A stretch of 41,766 nt of DNA from Acidobacteriaceae bacterium (GTDB taxonomy: Bacteria; Acidobacteriota; Terriglobia; Terriglobales; Acidobacteriaceae). The notes under the pieces are model-generated. The model was given only the letters and a program-made list of their open reading frames with translations, ran no database searches and was not told the origin of the DNA. Shown piece by piece: positions 7,540 to 16,668 of the stretch. A program made the translations under genes and the position numbers. The first letter of the stretch is position 1, and every line of letters begins with the position of its first letter. Location: assembly GCA_030041045.1 (NCBI GenBank), contig JASHOQ010000001.1:1-41766 (forward strand), in the 5' to 3' direction.

Positions 7540-8667
7540 CTACCGTGCTTGCGCAGGCGCGGCGTAAATGGTCGCATTCCCGGCCAGGTTGGAATCGTAG
7601 ACCGGGTGGGTGAGCAGATCGGTCCACGGCTTCCCGGGATGGCGCGCCGCCCAGAACTCCGTCCACGCCGGCGGCTCCTCTCCGGAAAAAAGCGAGAAGG
7701 TCTGCGGTTCGGACGCGTATTTTTTCACCAGCGCGGGATCGGCCGATGCGCGGACGAGAAAGTCGACCGCGTCGGAGAGGTTGTGGCCGTTTTCCTTGAG
7801 GCTCAAGAGATCGACGCCCTGACGCGCGGCCAGTTCCGCGATCATCACCAGCGGCGCCAGCGCGAAGCTCTGGTAGTGCAGCGCATTTTCATGCCGCGCC
7901 ATTTCCAGAGGCAGAGAGCCGTCGGGATTCATCTGTCCGATGGCGCGCGCGTACTGCGCCAGTCCGCCCTGATAAAGGGTGTTGTCTGAAGTGAGAATGC
8001 CCACCGCTGTAGCGCAGAGGGCGCGCCAATAAGCATGATTGTTCTCGCGTTCCCCGGGATGCGGGTCCTGCGAGAACATGTACTCCGTCACATCGTGCAT
8101 CCATTTCAGAATCGTCGCGCGCTGCGCGGGCGGAATGGAGGGATCGGTTTCGACCACCGACCACGCCAGGGAAACGGAGCTGAGCGTCCACTCCACCTGG
8201 TACCAGGCCTGGCTGCTCTCCTGGTAGCTATAGTTGAGCAGCGTCCTGGCGGCGGCCCAGTGGCTGAGCAGACTCGCCACGCATACGGCTTGAGCCGGAT
8301 CTCCAGTGACGACATAGCGGCCAGCGCCCTGGCTCACTGCCTGCCCCAGTTGCCGGTAGGGGAGCGTGGCCTCGGCCTCTTCCGGATTCACCGGGCCGTT
8401 GCTGCCGCTCAGGTAATGGTGCGGGATGACCATGCGCCCCTGGGGCGGCGCAGGCTGCACCGCATGGACACAGTCTGCCTTGAGCGCAAGCGCCTCCACT
8501 ACGCGCGGCGTAGTGGCAGCGGCGAGCTCCGCGCGCCGCGCATTTACGTCGAGAAACGACGCGGTGGGATTGTGGATGGCGATTTCGGTGTGCGGCTTCT
8601 TGCCGGCGGCGCAGGCACCGGTGCCAAAGATAAGCGCGAGAACAGTAGCAGAAATGCGGCATAACAT
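7540..8667 (-). CDS. Secreted alginate lyase, PL5-type
   Basis: 375 residues beginning with a signal peptide (MLCRISATVLALIFGTGACA). The rest is an (alpha/alpha) barrel-type polysaccharide lyase. The diagnostic ENNHAYWRA gives N210 and H211, and R258 and Y265 follow in MARHENALHY. The spacing H-47-R-7-Y is the same as in the characterised Sphingomonas A1-III lyase (N191, H192, R239, Y246), which supports family PL5 and a beta-elimination activity on mannuronate-like polymers. A GGAG site lies upstream of the ATG. No other alginate genes are nearby, so it may act on an environmental polymer in the periplasm or outside the cell. Confidence 0.82.
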   Translation of the reverse strand: MLCRISATVLALIFGTGACAAGKKPHTEIAIHNPTASFLDVNARRAELAAATTPRVVEALALKADCVHAVQPAPPQGRMVIPHHYLSGSNGPVNPEEAEATLPYRQLGQAVSQGAGRYVVTGDPAQAVCVASLLSHWAAARTLLNYSYQESSQAWYQVEWTLSSVSLAWSVVETDPSIPPAQRATILKWMHDVTEYMFSQDPHPGERENNHAYWRALCATAVGILTSDNTLYQGGLAQYARAIGQMNPDGSLPLEMARHENALHYQSFALAPLVMIAELAARQGVDLLSLKENGHNLSDAVDFLVRASADPALVKKYASEPQTFSLFSGEEPPAWTEFWAARHPGKPWTDLLTHPVYDSNLAGNATIYAAPAQAR

Positions 8668-8700
8668 TTGGCTTTTCTCCGCGTGCTGTGGGATTTAACC

Positions 8701-9165
8701 CTAAAGTTTTTTCGTCGCCTCTTCAGCGCGTCGAAGCTTCTTCACGTCCAGAAGATCCTGTTCGCGGCCGCTCGCCAGTTTGTTGCGGATGAGGTCCGCT
8801 CTGGAAATGATGGGTGCCGGGACTTCCCCGTCAATCATGCCATCAAGACGATTTGCCCATGCCTCTTCGAAGGTGACGCCATCGATTCGTTGCAAAACGT
8901 CGATGCGGTCAGGTGGCTGCCCGATTTGAAAAGTGGTGCCGTCAGCGAAGTCCGCGGGACTCATGCCCTGGAGGGGCGCGCCGAATTCTGCAAGCGCCGC
9001 GAAAACGGCTCGGGCGTTTTGCGGGTCGGAGCGAATGAAGAGGTCCAAGTCTTTGGTTGTGCGCGGGTCGGTATAAACGCTGTAGGCGTGTCCGCCGATG
9101 ATGAGGTATTCAGCCCCGCGCGCGTTCAACGCACGGAGAAGGTCCTTGAAGTCCTTGGTCATCAT
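8701..9165 (-). CDS. Nucleotidyltransferase (DUF6036/AbiEii-like)
   Basis: 154 residues. The minimal nucleotidyltransferase core is visible as AEYLIIGGHAYSVYTDPRTT followed by KDLDLFIRSD: a GG..A loop and a DxD metal-binding pair. A third acidic residue may be D in PPDRIDVLQRI. The C-terminus (ISRADLIRNKLASGREQDLLDVKKL) is the usual family ending. Such proteins occur in toxin-antitoxin or defence-like pairs, or as stand-alone enzymes; the substrate is unknown. ATG at 9165 is chosen because AAGGAG lies 9 nt upstream. Its 5' end overlaps the preceding small gene by 56 bp. Confidence 0.8.
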   Translation of the reverse strand: MMTKDFKDLLRALNARGAEYLIIGGHAYSVYTDPRTTKDLDLFIRSDPQNARAVFAALAEFGAPLQGMSPADFADGTTFQIGQPPDRIDVLQRIDGVTFEEAWANRLDGMIDGEVPAPIISRADLIRNKLASGREQDLLDVKKLRRAEEATKKL

Positions 9166-9325
9166 GGGCGGGCGCTCCTTTGAAGTCGGTGGCGAATGCA
9201 TACGCGGCCTCGCTCAACTCGCATACGGCCATGAGCCGTTCACCCACCGGCCGGCTCTGCCAGTAGCGAAAGCTCTCAAGCTCTTGCTCGCTCGGATCGG
9301 TTACGCGTCGAATCGTTTTGTCCAT
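9110..9325 (-). CDS. Small partner protein of the nucleotidyltransferase
   Basis: 71 residues starting MDKTIRRVTDPSEQELESFR followed by YWQSRPVGERLMAVCELSEA. The RYWQSRPxxERLxAVxELxxAAY pattern is familiar as a short protein encoded just upstream of nucleotidyltransferases of this type. Its function is not established. The last 18 codons overlap the first codons of the nucleotidyltransferase in another frame, and that part (after ATDFKGAP) is probably less constrained. It lies 32 bp downstream of gyrA. An antitoxin or adaptor role for the downstream enzyme is an inference. Confidence 0.65.
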   Translation of the reverse strand: MDKTIRRVTDPSEQELESFRYWQSRPVGERLMAVCELSEAAYAFATDFKGAPAHDDQGLQGPSPCVERARG

Positions 9326-9357
9326 GCCCGTTCATTCCTGATCGCCTGCGGTGAACC

Positions 9358-11958
9358 CTACTGCAGCAGCGTCCCCTGTTCGCCCTCGTGATTACCGTTG
9401 CCGTTGCCGTTCACTTCCTCCGGCGGAATGATGACGGCGGCGGCGACCTTGTCTTCGGGCTCCAGGCTGAGCAGGCGCACGCCCTGCGTGGCGCGCCCGG
9501 CCGAACGCACAGTCTTGGTATCGATGCGGATGATCTTGCCGAACTGGCTGATCACCATCAGCTCTGAGGTGTCGTCCACCAGTTGAATGGAGTTGACGCG
9601 GCCGACGCGCTCGGTGACGGCCAGGTTCTTCACCCCTTTGCCGCCGCGCGCCTGCAGGCGGTACTCCTCCACGTCGGTGCGCTTGCCAAAGCCGTTTTCC
9701 GTGACCGAGAGAATGCGGTAGGCGCCGGGCGCATGCTCGCGCGGGGTCACGGCCACGCCCACCACGTAATCGTTCTTCGAGAGTTCGATGCCGCGCACGC
9801 CGTACGCCGGACGGCCCATGGAGCGCACGCCGGCCTCATCAAAGCGGATGCCCATGCCCAGGTGCGTGGCCAGGAAGATGACCTGCGACCCGTCAGTGAT
9901 GCGCGCGGCCACCAGCTCGTCGTCGGTGTCGATGCCGATGGCGATGATGCCGCGGGCCATCACGTTGGAGAAATCCTTGAGCGGCGTCTTCTTCACCGTG
10001 CCCTTCTGCGTGGCGAAGAAGACATACTTGTTTTCTTCCTCGAGATCGCGCACGGGCAGAATGGCGCGGACGTTTTCTCCCTGCTGCAGGTCGAGCAGGC
10101 TCTGCATGGACTTGCCCTTGCCCGCCGCGCCCACGTCGGGAATCTCGTAGACCTTGAGCCAGTACACGCGGCCGGTGTTGGTGAAACAAAGCAGATACGC
10201 GTGCGTGGAGTTGACGATCAGCTGCGAGACGAAGTCCTCTTCGCGCGTCTTCATGCCCGTGCGCCCGGTGCCGCCGCGGCGCTGCTGGCGGTAGATGGAG
10301 ATGGGCGTGCGCTTCAGATAGCCCTGGTGGCTTACCGTCACTGCCACCTGCTCGTCGGCGATGAGGTCTTCGAGCTGCAGCTCGGCGCTCTCGTCGATAA
10401 TCTCCGTGCGCCGCTTGTCGCCGTATTTGTCGCGCACCTCTTCGAGTTCCTTCACGATCACCGAGCGCAGCCTGGCGTCGCTGGCCAGGATTTCCTCGTA
10501 TTCGGCGATTCTTTCTCTGGTTTCGGCCAGCTCTTTCAGGATTTCATCAATCGAGAGCTGGGTGAGGCGATAGAGCTGCAGTTCGAGAATCTTATCGATC
10601 TGGCGCAGGGTGAGCCCGCGCTCTTCGCCGGGCAGGCGTTCGCGGTCGAGATTGATGACGATGTCCTTGCCCTTGCCCCACGCGTAGAGGTTTTCGCGGG
10701 CGTCGGCACGCGAGTTCGATCCGCGGATGATGCGGATGACGGTGTCGAGATTGTCGAGCGCGATCTTGTAGCCTTCGAGGATGTGCTCCTGCTCGCGCGC
10801 CCTGCGCAGCAGGTAAACCGTGCGCCGCTGCACCACGTCGATGCGGTGATCGATGAAGACGCGGATGGCGCCGTCCAGGCCCATCTCCCGCGGCTGGCCG
10901 TTGACCACCGCGAGAAAGATCATGGAGAAGCTCTCCTGCATCTGCGTGTGCTTGTAGAGCTGGTTGAGCACGATCTCCGGCTGCGCGCCGCGCTTGAGCT
11001 CGATGACGATGCGCATGCCGTCGCGGTCGCTCTCGTCGCGCACGTCGCCAATGTCGTCAATGACTTTTTCGTTCACCAGCTCGGCGATGCGCTCGATGAG
11101 CTTGGCTTTGTTCACCTGGTAGGGAATCTCGGTGACGATGAAGGCTTGCTTGTCCTTGGTCAGGTTCTCCATGGCCACGCGGGCGCGGATGGTGAAGCGG
11201 CCGCGGCCGGTGTTGTAGGCCTGGGCCACGCCCGCGCGGCCGTAGAGAAACGCGCCGGTGGGGAAATCGGGACCCTGCACGTGCTTGAGCACTTCGAGCA
11301 GGCCCGCTTTGGGATTCTTTACCAGCGCGATGGCCGCGTTCACCACCTCGGTAAGGTTGTGCGGGGGAATGTTGGTGGCCATGCCCACGGCGATGCCGTT
11401 CGAGCCGTTCACGATCAGGTTGGGAATGCGCGTGGGCAGCACCGAAGGCTCGTCCGTGGTCTCATCGAAGTTGGGAACCATGTCCACGGTTTCCATCTCG
11501 ATGTCGGCCATCATCTCTTCGGCGATGCGCTCCATGCGGCACTCGGTGTAGCGATAGGCCGCGGGCGGGTCGCCGTCGACCGAGCCGAAGTTGCCCTGGC
11601 CGTCGATGAGGGGATAGCGCAGCGACCAGGGCTGCGCCATGCGCACCAGCGCATCGTAAACCGCGGAGTCGCCGTGGGGATGGTATTTCTTCAGGCACTC
11701 GCCCACCACGCCGGCGCACTTCGAATATTTCTTGTTGTGCTGCAGGCCCTCGCGATCCATGGCGGTGAGGATGCGCCGGTGCACGGGCTTGAGGCCGTCG
11801 CGAGCGTCGGGCAGTGCGCGCCCAATGATCACGCTCATGGAGTAATCGAGATAGGAGCGGCGCATCTCCTCTTCGATATTGATGGGAACGAGATTCGTGC
11901 CGCCGCCGGAAGGCGTACCACCATCGAGAGGAAGCTGAGGGTTCTGATCGTCGGCCAT
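9358..11958 (-). CDS. gyrA: DNA gyrase subunit A
   Basis: Catalytic DNA breakage-reunion subunit of gyrase, partner of GyrB. 866 residues, full length. The N-terminal breakage domain carries the catalytic tyrosine Y137 in YRYTECRM. In the quinolone-determining loop ([11 protein letters not shown]) the positions equal to E. coli S83 and D87 are S98 and D102, the usual wild-type residues. The GyrA box QRRGGTG, required for DNA wrapping, distinguishes it from ParC. Six beta-pinwheel blades follow, and the tail is acidic and Gly/Asn-rich. A promoter-like TTGCTC-18-TAAAAT sits about 80 bp upstream. Confidence 0.98.
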   Translation of the reverse strand: MADDQNPQLPLDGGTPSGGGTNLVPINIEEEMRRSYLDYSMSVIIGRALPDARDGLKPVHRRILTAMDREGLQHNKKYSKCAGVVGECLKKYHPHGDSAVYDALVRMAQPWSLRYPLIDGQGNFGSVDGDPPAAYRYTECRMERIAEEMMADIEMETVDMVPNFDETTDEPSVLPTRIPNLIVNGSNGIAVGMATNIPPHNLTEVVNAAIALVKNPKAGLLEVLKHVQGPDFPTGAFLYGRAGVAQAYNTGRGRFTIRARVAMENLTKDKQAFIVTEIPYQVNKAKLIERIAELVNEKVIDDIGDVRDESDRDGMRIVIELKRGAQPEIVLNQLYKHTQMQESFSMIFLAVVNGQPREMGLDGAIRVFIDHRIDVVQRRTVYLLRRAREQEHILEGYKIALDNLDTVIRIIRGSNSRADARENLYAWGKGKDIVINLDRERLPGEERGLTLRQIDKILELQLYRLTQLSIDEILKELAETRERIAEYEEILASDARLRSVIVKELEEVRDKYGDKRRTEIIDESAELQLEDLIADEQVAVTVSHQGYLKRTPISIYRQQRRGGTGRTGMKTREEDFVSQLIVNSTHAYLLCFTNTGRVYWLKVYEIPDVGAAGKGKSMQSLLDLQQGENVRAILPVRDLEEENKYVFFATQKGTVKKTPLKDFSNVMARGIIAIGIDTDDELVAARITDGSQVIFLATHLGMGIRFDEAGVRSMGRPAYGVRGIELSKNDYVVGVAVTPREHAPGAYRILSVTENGFGKRTDVEEYRLQARGGKGVKNLAVTERVGRVNSIQLVDDTSELMVISQFGKIIRIDTKTVRSAGRATQGVRLLSLEPEDKVAAAVIIPPEEVNGNGNGNHEGEQGTLLQ

Positions 11959-12036
11959 AAGGTGTTTTCAGCCCGCAGGAGGGCGGCAGAAATGTCCGGA
12001 AAAGGGAGGGGCCGGACCCGCAGGCTTACAGCTTTT

Positions 12037-12066
12037 ATTTTAGATGCCTGGGGGGGCTTTGAGCAA
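12037..12066 (-). promoter_or_regulatory. Probable gyrA promoter
   Basis: On the minus strand TTGCTC (12066-12061) and TAAAAT (12042-12037) are 18 bp apart, about 80 bp upstream of the gyrA ATG. The rest of the gap between gyrA and the next gene (11959-12351) shows no convincing gene. Short ORFs at 12040-12315 (-) and 12113-12340 (+) have no recognisable family and no good ribosome-binding site. Confidence 0.45.
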
Positions 12067-12351
12067 GGCGGAAGTGGCGAAATAAGTTTCGAAATATGAG
12101 AGAGTTAACGCTATGATTCGAGAGCCGCAGGCGAGGCGCAAAACAGAGCCGAAAAACGTCCCATGGAGAGGCCTGCGAAAAGTGGTTTGGCTGCTTCGGA
12201 ACGGCTTGTCGATCTCAACCAGAACTGGCTTATCGCCTTCGCCCGGCGCGGCCTTTACTGCCTGTGACACTCGCGAATCTGTCCCAAGCTCGGCGCTCAG
12301 GACGGTTACCGCCATGTCTCATGAACGCAGTGCAATTTGAGGAGGCAGTTC

Positions 12352-12915
12352 ATGCATGAGCGAACCATCCGCAGCATCGTCGCGCTCTTTGCCCTCGCCC
12401 TCGTCGGCGCAACCTTTGCTCTTGCCCAATCTTCGAACTCAGCCCAAGTCGCCACCGTCCCGACGCAGAGCTCCAACGCCGGCAGCTGGCAAGTCGCACG
12501 ACAGGCCGGCCCCTCCAGGGGCAAACTCGTCGTCGTAACCCTCGACCAGCCCACCCGCCGGCAAACATGCCGTATTCAGTCGTTCACGAAGGACAAGCTT
12601 GTCTGCTCCGGCGCCATCGGCGGCTCTCGCACGTACCTGCCGCAGCAGGTCCTCGCCCTCATCCTCCCCGGCAACAATTCCTTGAGGACGTTGTGGCTGC
12701 TCGGGTTCAATGGAGGGTTAGGCGCGGCTATCTGGGGCACCGTAGTGCTTGCGGCTGCTTGCCCCGCATGCGCGGTGGGCACAGGCATCGCCGCTCTCTT
12801 TTTCCTCGGCGAGGCTGGGGTTACGCTATTCGCTGACGGAGAGCCGGACCGCCTCCTCTATCTATCCCCGGGCGAGAAACTGACCGGCAAGCTCCGCTTC
12901 GTTCAGCCTTTGTAA
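12352..12915 (+). CDS. Exported hypothetical protein with hydrophobic C-terminal half
   Basis: 187 residues, not recognised. A signal peptide is clear (MHERTIRSIVALFALALVGA, cleavage near FALAQ-SS). A Ser/Gln-rich stretch follows, then a small domain from GKLVVVTLDQPTRRQTCRIQ to YLPQQVLALILPGNN. Two hydrophobic segments come next (about LWLLGFNGGLGAAIWGTVVL and ACAVGTGIAALFFLGEAGV), with a CPAC pair between them. It ends LYLSPGEKLTGKLRFVQPL. ATG at 12352 follows a strong GAGGAGG site. It may be an inner-membrane or periplasmic protein; function unknown. Confidence 0.65.
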   Translation: MHERTIRSIVALFALALVGATFALAQSSNSAQVATVPTQSSNAGSWQVARQAGPSRGKLVVVTLDQPTRRQTCRIQSFTKDKLVCSGAIGGSRTYLPQQVLALILPGNNSLRTLWLLGFNGGLGAAIWGTVVLAAACPACAVGTGIAALFFLGEAGVTLFADGEPDRLLYLSPGEKLTGKLRFVQPL

Positions 12916-12967
12916 TCCCTGGCTCTTGGCTTGGCCCGGCGGCCGGAGCCACCGATCCGGATAAGTG

Positions 12968-14188
12968 CTAATACATCGACGGCAGCGCGGCCACGCACAC
13001 CGCAGCCTGCAGCGCCACCAGAGCGCAGGCCGCGGCCACAGCAAGCCGTCCCCGCGGGCCTTCGTAAGCGTCAGCGAACACTCCGCCGATGAAGGTGACC
13101 AGGAACGGCAGCGCCCACAGCCACGGCGTTCCCGGCGCGCCGGTCATCACCAGCGTCATGCAAACCAATGCGCAAAACAACGGGGTTGTATTGCCGAAGT
13201 AGCGGGAGCGGCGCTGCGCGAGGTAGAGCACCAGCGCGGCGCAAGCGGCCACGCTGATGCCCGCATTCGCGAAGCTCGAGAAGAAACGGCGCGCCGGATC
13301 GCGCGAAAACCAGAGAAAGCCGGCGGCGGAGCGAAAGACGTAGCTGAACGCGTCGGGCGAAAAGCCGTAGCAGAGGAAGACAAAAACGAGCGCGCCCAGC
13401 GCGGCGGCCAGCACCACGGGCAGCGCCTGGCTCCTGTGGCCCTCCGCCACCCAGAGCATCAGTACCAGGCCGAGCAGCGCAGTGACAGGCAGCGCGGCGA
13501 TGTGCGCCGCCGCGGCCACGCCGAAGAGCACGGTGAGAAGCACGATGCGCGGGCGCCACCTGGCTGCCAGCCCCTGCATGGCGTGGGCCACGCCGATACA
13601 GGTGTAGATGCCGCCGTAGACACCGAGCGCAGCCAGCACCTCGGGGTTGGGCGACAAGCACGCCTTGAGAACCGCGGGGCAGAAGCAATAGAGGGCGAGC
13701 GCCGTGTAGCCGCCGAGATTGCCGTAGAGCCGGCGCGTGACCCACCAGATGCAGCCGCCGAGCACGCAGCCGGCAAAAAGAAACGGCAGCCGCAGCAGAA
13801 GCAGGATGTGCGTCATCTGGTGGCGCAACTCCCAGAGGCTGAGCTCGCCCGGGGAGCTGCCCGCGGCCACCACCTTGTTTTCAGGCTTGCGGAACAGATC
13901 GAGACCGCGCTCGACCAGCAGGTTGAGGGTGAGCGGAAGCCCGGCGAGACGGTAGGCGAGGATGCCGTCGTGAATATTGCCGCAGGTGGTGTAGTAGCCG
14001 GCCAGAGCCGAGGGGCTCTCCCAGGTCTCGCGGCCGCAGCGGGCGTACTCGTAATCGCGGTCGGTGAGCCACTGGTGCGCCGCGACCCAAAAGCCCTGGA
14101 GGAGAAAGATGGCCAGCAGGGCGGCCGCGATGCGTTGCGGCCGGTTGAAACGAAAGCGGCGAAGAATTTGCAGCCGGTGGGTCATCAC
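12968..14188 (-). CDS. Polytopic membrane protein, GT-C/ArnT-like
   Basis: 406 residues with about 9-10 hydrophobic helices. A first helix (IAAALLAIFLLQGFWVAAHQ) is followed by a large periplasmic loop containing DRDYEYARCGRETW. Further segments such as YTALALYCFCPAVLKACLSP resemble the membrane core of dolichyl-phosphate-mannose-dependent glycosyltransferases (GT-C, PMT/ArnT-like). The acidic D/E of the first loop would fit the catalytic site of that fold. No exact family is recognised. It lies downstream of the BIG2 lipoprotein with a terminator-like hairpin in between, so it is probably expressed separately. Confidence 0.65.
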   Translation of the reverse strand: MMTHRLQILRRFRFNRPQRIAAALLAIFLLQGFWVAAHQWLTDRDYEYARCGRETWESPSALAGYYTTCGNIHDGILAYRLAGLPLTLNLLVERGLDLFRKPENKVVAAGSSPGELSLWELRHQMTHILLLLRLPFLFAGCVLGGCIWWVTRRLYGNLGGYTALALYCFCPAVLKACLSPNPEVLAALGVYGGIYTCIGVAHAMQGLAARWRPRIVLLTVLFGVAAAAHIAALPVTALLGLVLMLWVAEGHRSQALPVVLAAALGALVFVFLCYGFSPDAFSYVFRSAAGFLWFSRDPARRFFSSFANAGISVAACAALVLYLAQRRSRYFGNTTPLFCALVCMTLVMTGAPGTPWLWALPFLVTFIGGVFADAYEGPRGRLAVAAACALVALQAAVCVAALPSMY

Positions 14189-14277
14189 GCGAGACGGGCA
14201 TTTCCAGTTTAACGGCCGGAAGCAGGAGGGGATGCATGGCGCGGAATGGGCGCCCGGCGGGCGCGCAGAAACACGCA

Positions 14278-14297
14278 GGCCGCTCCGGAGAGCGGCC
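14278..14297 (-). terminator. Hairpin after the BIG2 lipoprotein gene
   Basis: A perfect 8-bp stem GGCCGCTC/GAGCGGCC with a 4-nt loop lies 25 bp past the lipoprotein stop on the minus strand. It is followed by TGCGTGTTT, a weak U-tract. It could be an intrinsic terminator or a repeat palindrome. Confidence 0.45.
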
Positions 14298-14322
14298 CGC
14301 GCGGCGAGAGAAACAAGGCGCT

Positions 14323-16098
14323 TTAGTTGAAGATGCCGCCCACGGACTGGTCGACGCCGGATATGGTGACGTCCTGGCCCGTCAGCTGGTCATAGACCGT
14401 CTCCGTGAGCGAAACCACGCAGTAGTTGGGCCCTGCTGCGGTAAAGCCCGGAGCCGCTATAGCGTTGCCGTTGATGTCGCTGGGTGTGCAGTTATAGGAC
14501 CAGCCGCCGAACGCTCCACCTTGCGCCGTGAGCACCACTCCCGGATTGCCGGAGGGGGTTACGGTGTCAATGGGATAGGTGGCCACGCAGACGGAGCCGC
14601 CGGCCCCTCCGTTGGCTGTCCAGCCCGGTCCGCAGTGAATCACGTCGGGCGTGCCGGTGGCGGAAGGCGCGGTGATCTGCCAGTCGGTGGTGTTCTCGCC
14701 TTCGTTATAGACCGTGATGGTTGCCAGAAGCCCGGTGGCCTGCGACCCCTCATAGCACTCGCCGGGCTCAATCGGAGTGGTCGGCGGAGGGCAGGTGAAG
14801 CTTGCTGTCGCGGTCTGAATCGACCCGGTGGTCGGATCCGTTGCCTCGGCAATGATGGTGGCGGTGCCGAAGCCGAAGGCAGTAACCGTTCCCGCCGGGG
14901 TCCCGGGGTTGGCGCTGGCGTCACTGGCGGTGATGACGGGGAAGTACTGGGGCGCCGAGGAGAGCCAGGTCACCGAGTTCGTCAGATCGCGGACATAGGG
15001 CGATTGCGAGAATGTGCCCACCGCAAGGAAGTTCCCCGTGTCCTGCAGGTTCCCCACGGTGATGGAAGTGGGAATGATGCTGAGAGACAGCAGCGGTTCA
15101 GGAGCTGCCGTTGCGGTCACGTTGACGGTTGCCGTAGCCGTGAGCACGCTTCCGCCCGCGTTCGTCAGCTGGGCGATGATCGTGCTTGTGCCCACGCTCA
15201 CCCCGGTGACAAGACCGTTGCCGGTGGCTAGCCCGCTGGTGACCGTGGCGATGGTGGGAATGGTGGAGCTCCAGACGACGTCGGCCGCGTTGGTCACGTC
15301 CTCAGAAAGGTTCGTGGATCCATTCGTTGCCAGCGCGACAAAGTTGGCGCTCTGCCCTGAGGCCGATATCGCCTGCGCCGTGGGAACGATGGAAATGGCC
15401 GTGAACCCTTGCGCCGTTCCCGCAACCACGGTAAACGACGCCGTGCCTACGGCTGTGGTTCCATCGGCATTGGTGTAAAGAGCGGTGATGGTCGCTGTCC
15501 CTTGAGCGACCGCCGTGGCCAGGCCGTTGGTTTGGCCGATGGTGGCTACCTGCGGGCTGCTCGAAGTCCAGGTGACCAGGCCGTCGAGGTTGACCGTGGA
15601 GCCGGAAGAGGTGGTGCCGATGGCCAGGAACTGCGCCGTATCGCCCACAGCCGGAACGCTCTGCGAGCTGGGAATGATGTTGATCGTGCTTACGTCGCCC
15701 GCGCCCGTGGGTCCGGTGCCGCCGGTTGTGGGCTGGGTCACGTTGACCGTCATGGTGGCCGTGATCAGTCCCGGAAATCCCGGGGCGCTGGCGGAGACAA
15801 GAATGTTGCTGCAGGTGTTTTCGCCCGCGGTGATCATGCCGGTGTTATTCACGGTGACGCACCCCACGGCCGAGCTTGCCCAGGTGACCTGATCGGTGAT
15901 GTCCTTCGTCTCTGCCGGATGATTGGGGTGGGAATAGTAGCCGATCGCCGTTAACTGCGCGGTCAGGCCGGCTCCGCCGAAGTTCATCGAGGACGGGCTG
16001 ATGACGATGGATGTGAGAGAGGGGGAGTTGACGCAACTGGTGAGCGGCAGCAGCATGCCGAGCAGCAGCATTGCGCCCACGGGGGGACGATAACGCAT
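14323..16098 (-). CDS. Lipoprotein with four BIG2-type Ig-like domains
   Basis: 591 residues. The N-terminus MRYRPPVGAMLLLGMLLPL-TSC is a lipoprotein signal with lipobox LTSC. Four bacterial Ig-like (BIG2) repeats follow, each opening with a variant of [SIL]xIIPxxxxxxxxxxxxFxAxG: SIVISPSSMNF, INIIPSSQSVPAVGDTAQFL, ISIVPTAQAISASGQSANFV and LSIIPTSITVGNLQDTGNFL. Each closes with a TATITA-like strand. The C-terminal 120 residues are Cys-containing and not recognised. ATG at 16098 has AGGAGA upstream; the frame extends further 5' but without family support. It is probably surface-exposed and structural or adhesive. Confidence 0.82.
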   Translation of the reverse strand: MRYRPPVGAMLLLGMLLPLTSCVNSPSLTSIVISPSSMNFGGAGLTAQLTAIGYYSHPNHPAETKDITDQVTWASSAVGCVTVNNTGMITAGENTCSNILVSASAPGFPGLITATMTVNVTQPTTGGTGPTGAGDVSTINIIPSSQSVPAVGDTAQFLAIGTTSSGSTVNLDGLVTWTSSSPQVATIGQTNGLATAVAQGTATITALYTNADGTTAVGTASFTVVAGTAQGFTAISIVPTAQAISASGQSANFVALATNGSTNLSEDVTNAADVVWSSTIPTIATVTSGLATGNGLVTGVSVGTSTIIAQLTNAGGSVLTATATVNVTATAAPEPLLSLSIIPTSITVGNLQDTGNFLAVGTFSQSPYVRDLTNSVTWLSSAPQYFPVITASDASANPGTPAGTVTAFGFGTATIIAEATDPTTGSIQTATASFTCPPPTTPIEPGECYEGSQATGLLATITVYNEGENTTDWQITAPSATGTPDVIHCGPGWTANGGAGGSVCVATYPIDTVTPSGNPGVVLTAQGGAFGGWSYNCTPSDINGNAIAAPGFTAAGPNYCVVSLTETVYDQLTGQDVTISGVDQSVGGIFN

Positions 16099-16225
16099 AG
16101 AGGTCTCCTGGCGAATCCGCCCGGTTGGCAAAAATTCCAACCGTAAATCCAAGGGAGTGTACAGGCAGGATCGCGGCTCCATCCGGCCGGCCTGTTCCCT
16201 TTCCTGCGATCTGGCGAACCGCAAT

Positions 16226-16293
16226 GCCGCGCCGTAGGAGTTTCCGCTCCTTGCGGCAGCTGAAGTTTATGCCCGGGCAGCGGTCCTGGGCAT
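16226..16293 (-). other. Structured leader upstream of the BIG2 lipoprotein
   Basis: Two nested hairpins can be drawn on the minus strand about 130-195 bp before the lipoprotein start. ATGCCC pairs with GGGCAT (16269-16293). A double stem pairs GCCGC with GCGGC and GGAG with CTCC (16226-16257). I could not match this to a known riboswitch, and it may be chance or a repeat. The rest of the 16099-16600 gap shows nothing recognisable. Confidence 0.25.
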
Positions 16294-16616
16294 GACTCTG
16301 CCGAGCGACTTGACCCGAAAACGTGGCGCGCCTAACGCTTCTTCGGAATCCGTAATCCAATTATGACGTGCGGAGCCCGCTCAGGAGCGCTGCATCTTCA
16401 GCACTTTGGTGCATTGGCCTTACGATTTATTCCGAAAAAAGCTCTGATTTAGCGCCATGCTACTGGAGGCCCGATAGAGCGTCAATGACCATTTTGAGTG
16501 AGGTATCTGGAAGGTTATAAGTTTGGGTACACACGGCCGGAAGTGCTTGGACTATATGCCCATAATGGGCTTTGAAGAAGGAAAATTGCATGGCGGCAGC
16601 CTCTCTTACCGGAATG

Positions 16617-16660
16617 AAAAAGGCCGCGCGCCGAAGGGAGTCCTTTTCGGTGTGCGGCCT
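16617..16660 (-). terminator. Strong intrinsic terminator (minus strand)
   Basis: A 15-bp stem with two mismatches (16621-16635 paired with 16646-16660) and a 10-nt loop is followed on the minus strand by TTTT (16620-16617). It would end transcription coming from the DUF4097 gene, whose stop is about 240 bp away. A MITE-like element lies in between. Confidence 0.6.
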
Positions 16661-16668
16661 GTGGTTCT

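Noticed and set aside
9583..12099. 838-codon open frame on the plus strand opposite gyrA
   Set aside because: It is a GC-driven antisense shadow of the conserved gyrA gene with a composition rich in His, Asp and Ala, and shows no domain. Similar long frames opposite mfd (24488-25876, 25925-27523) and opposite the M20 gene (28112-29632) were rejected for the same reason.
12040..12340. Short ORFs on both strands upstream of the exported protein
   Set aside because: No family, no good ribosome-binding site, and they overlap each other and the presumed gyrA promoter.
16099..16500. Riboswitch upstream of the BIG2 lipoprotein
   Set aside because: The hairpins do not carry the conserved cores of cobalamin, c-di-GMP-I/II, TPP or glycine riboswitches, so I only list it as a structured leader candidate.
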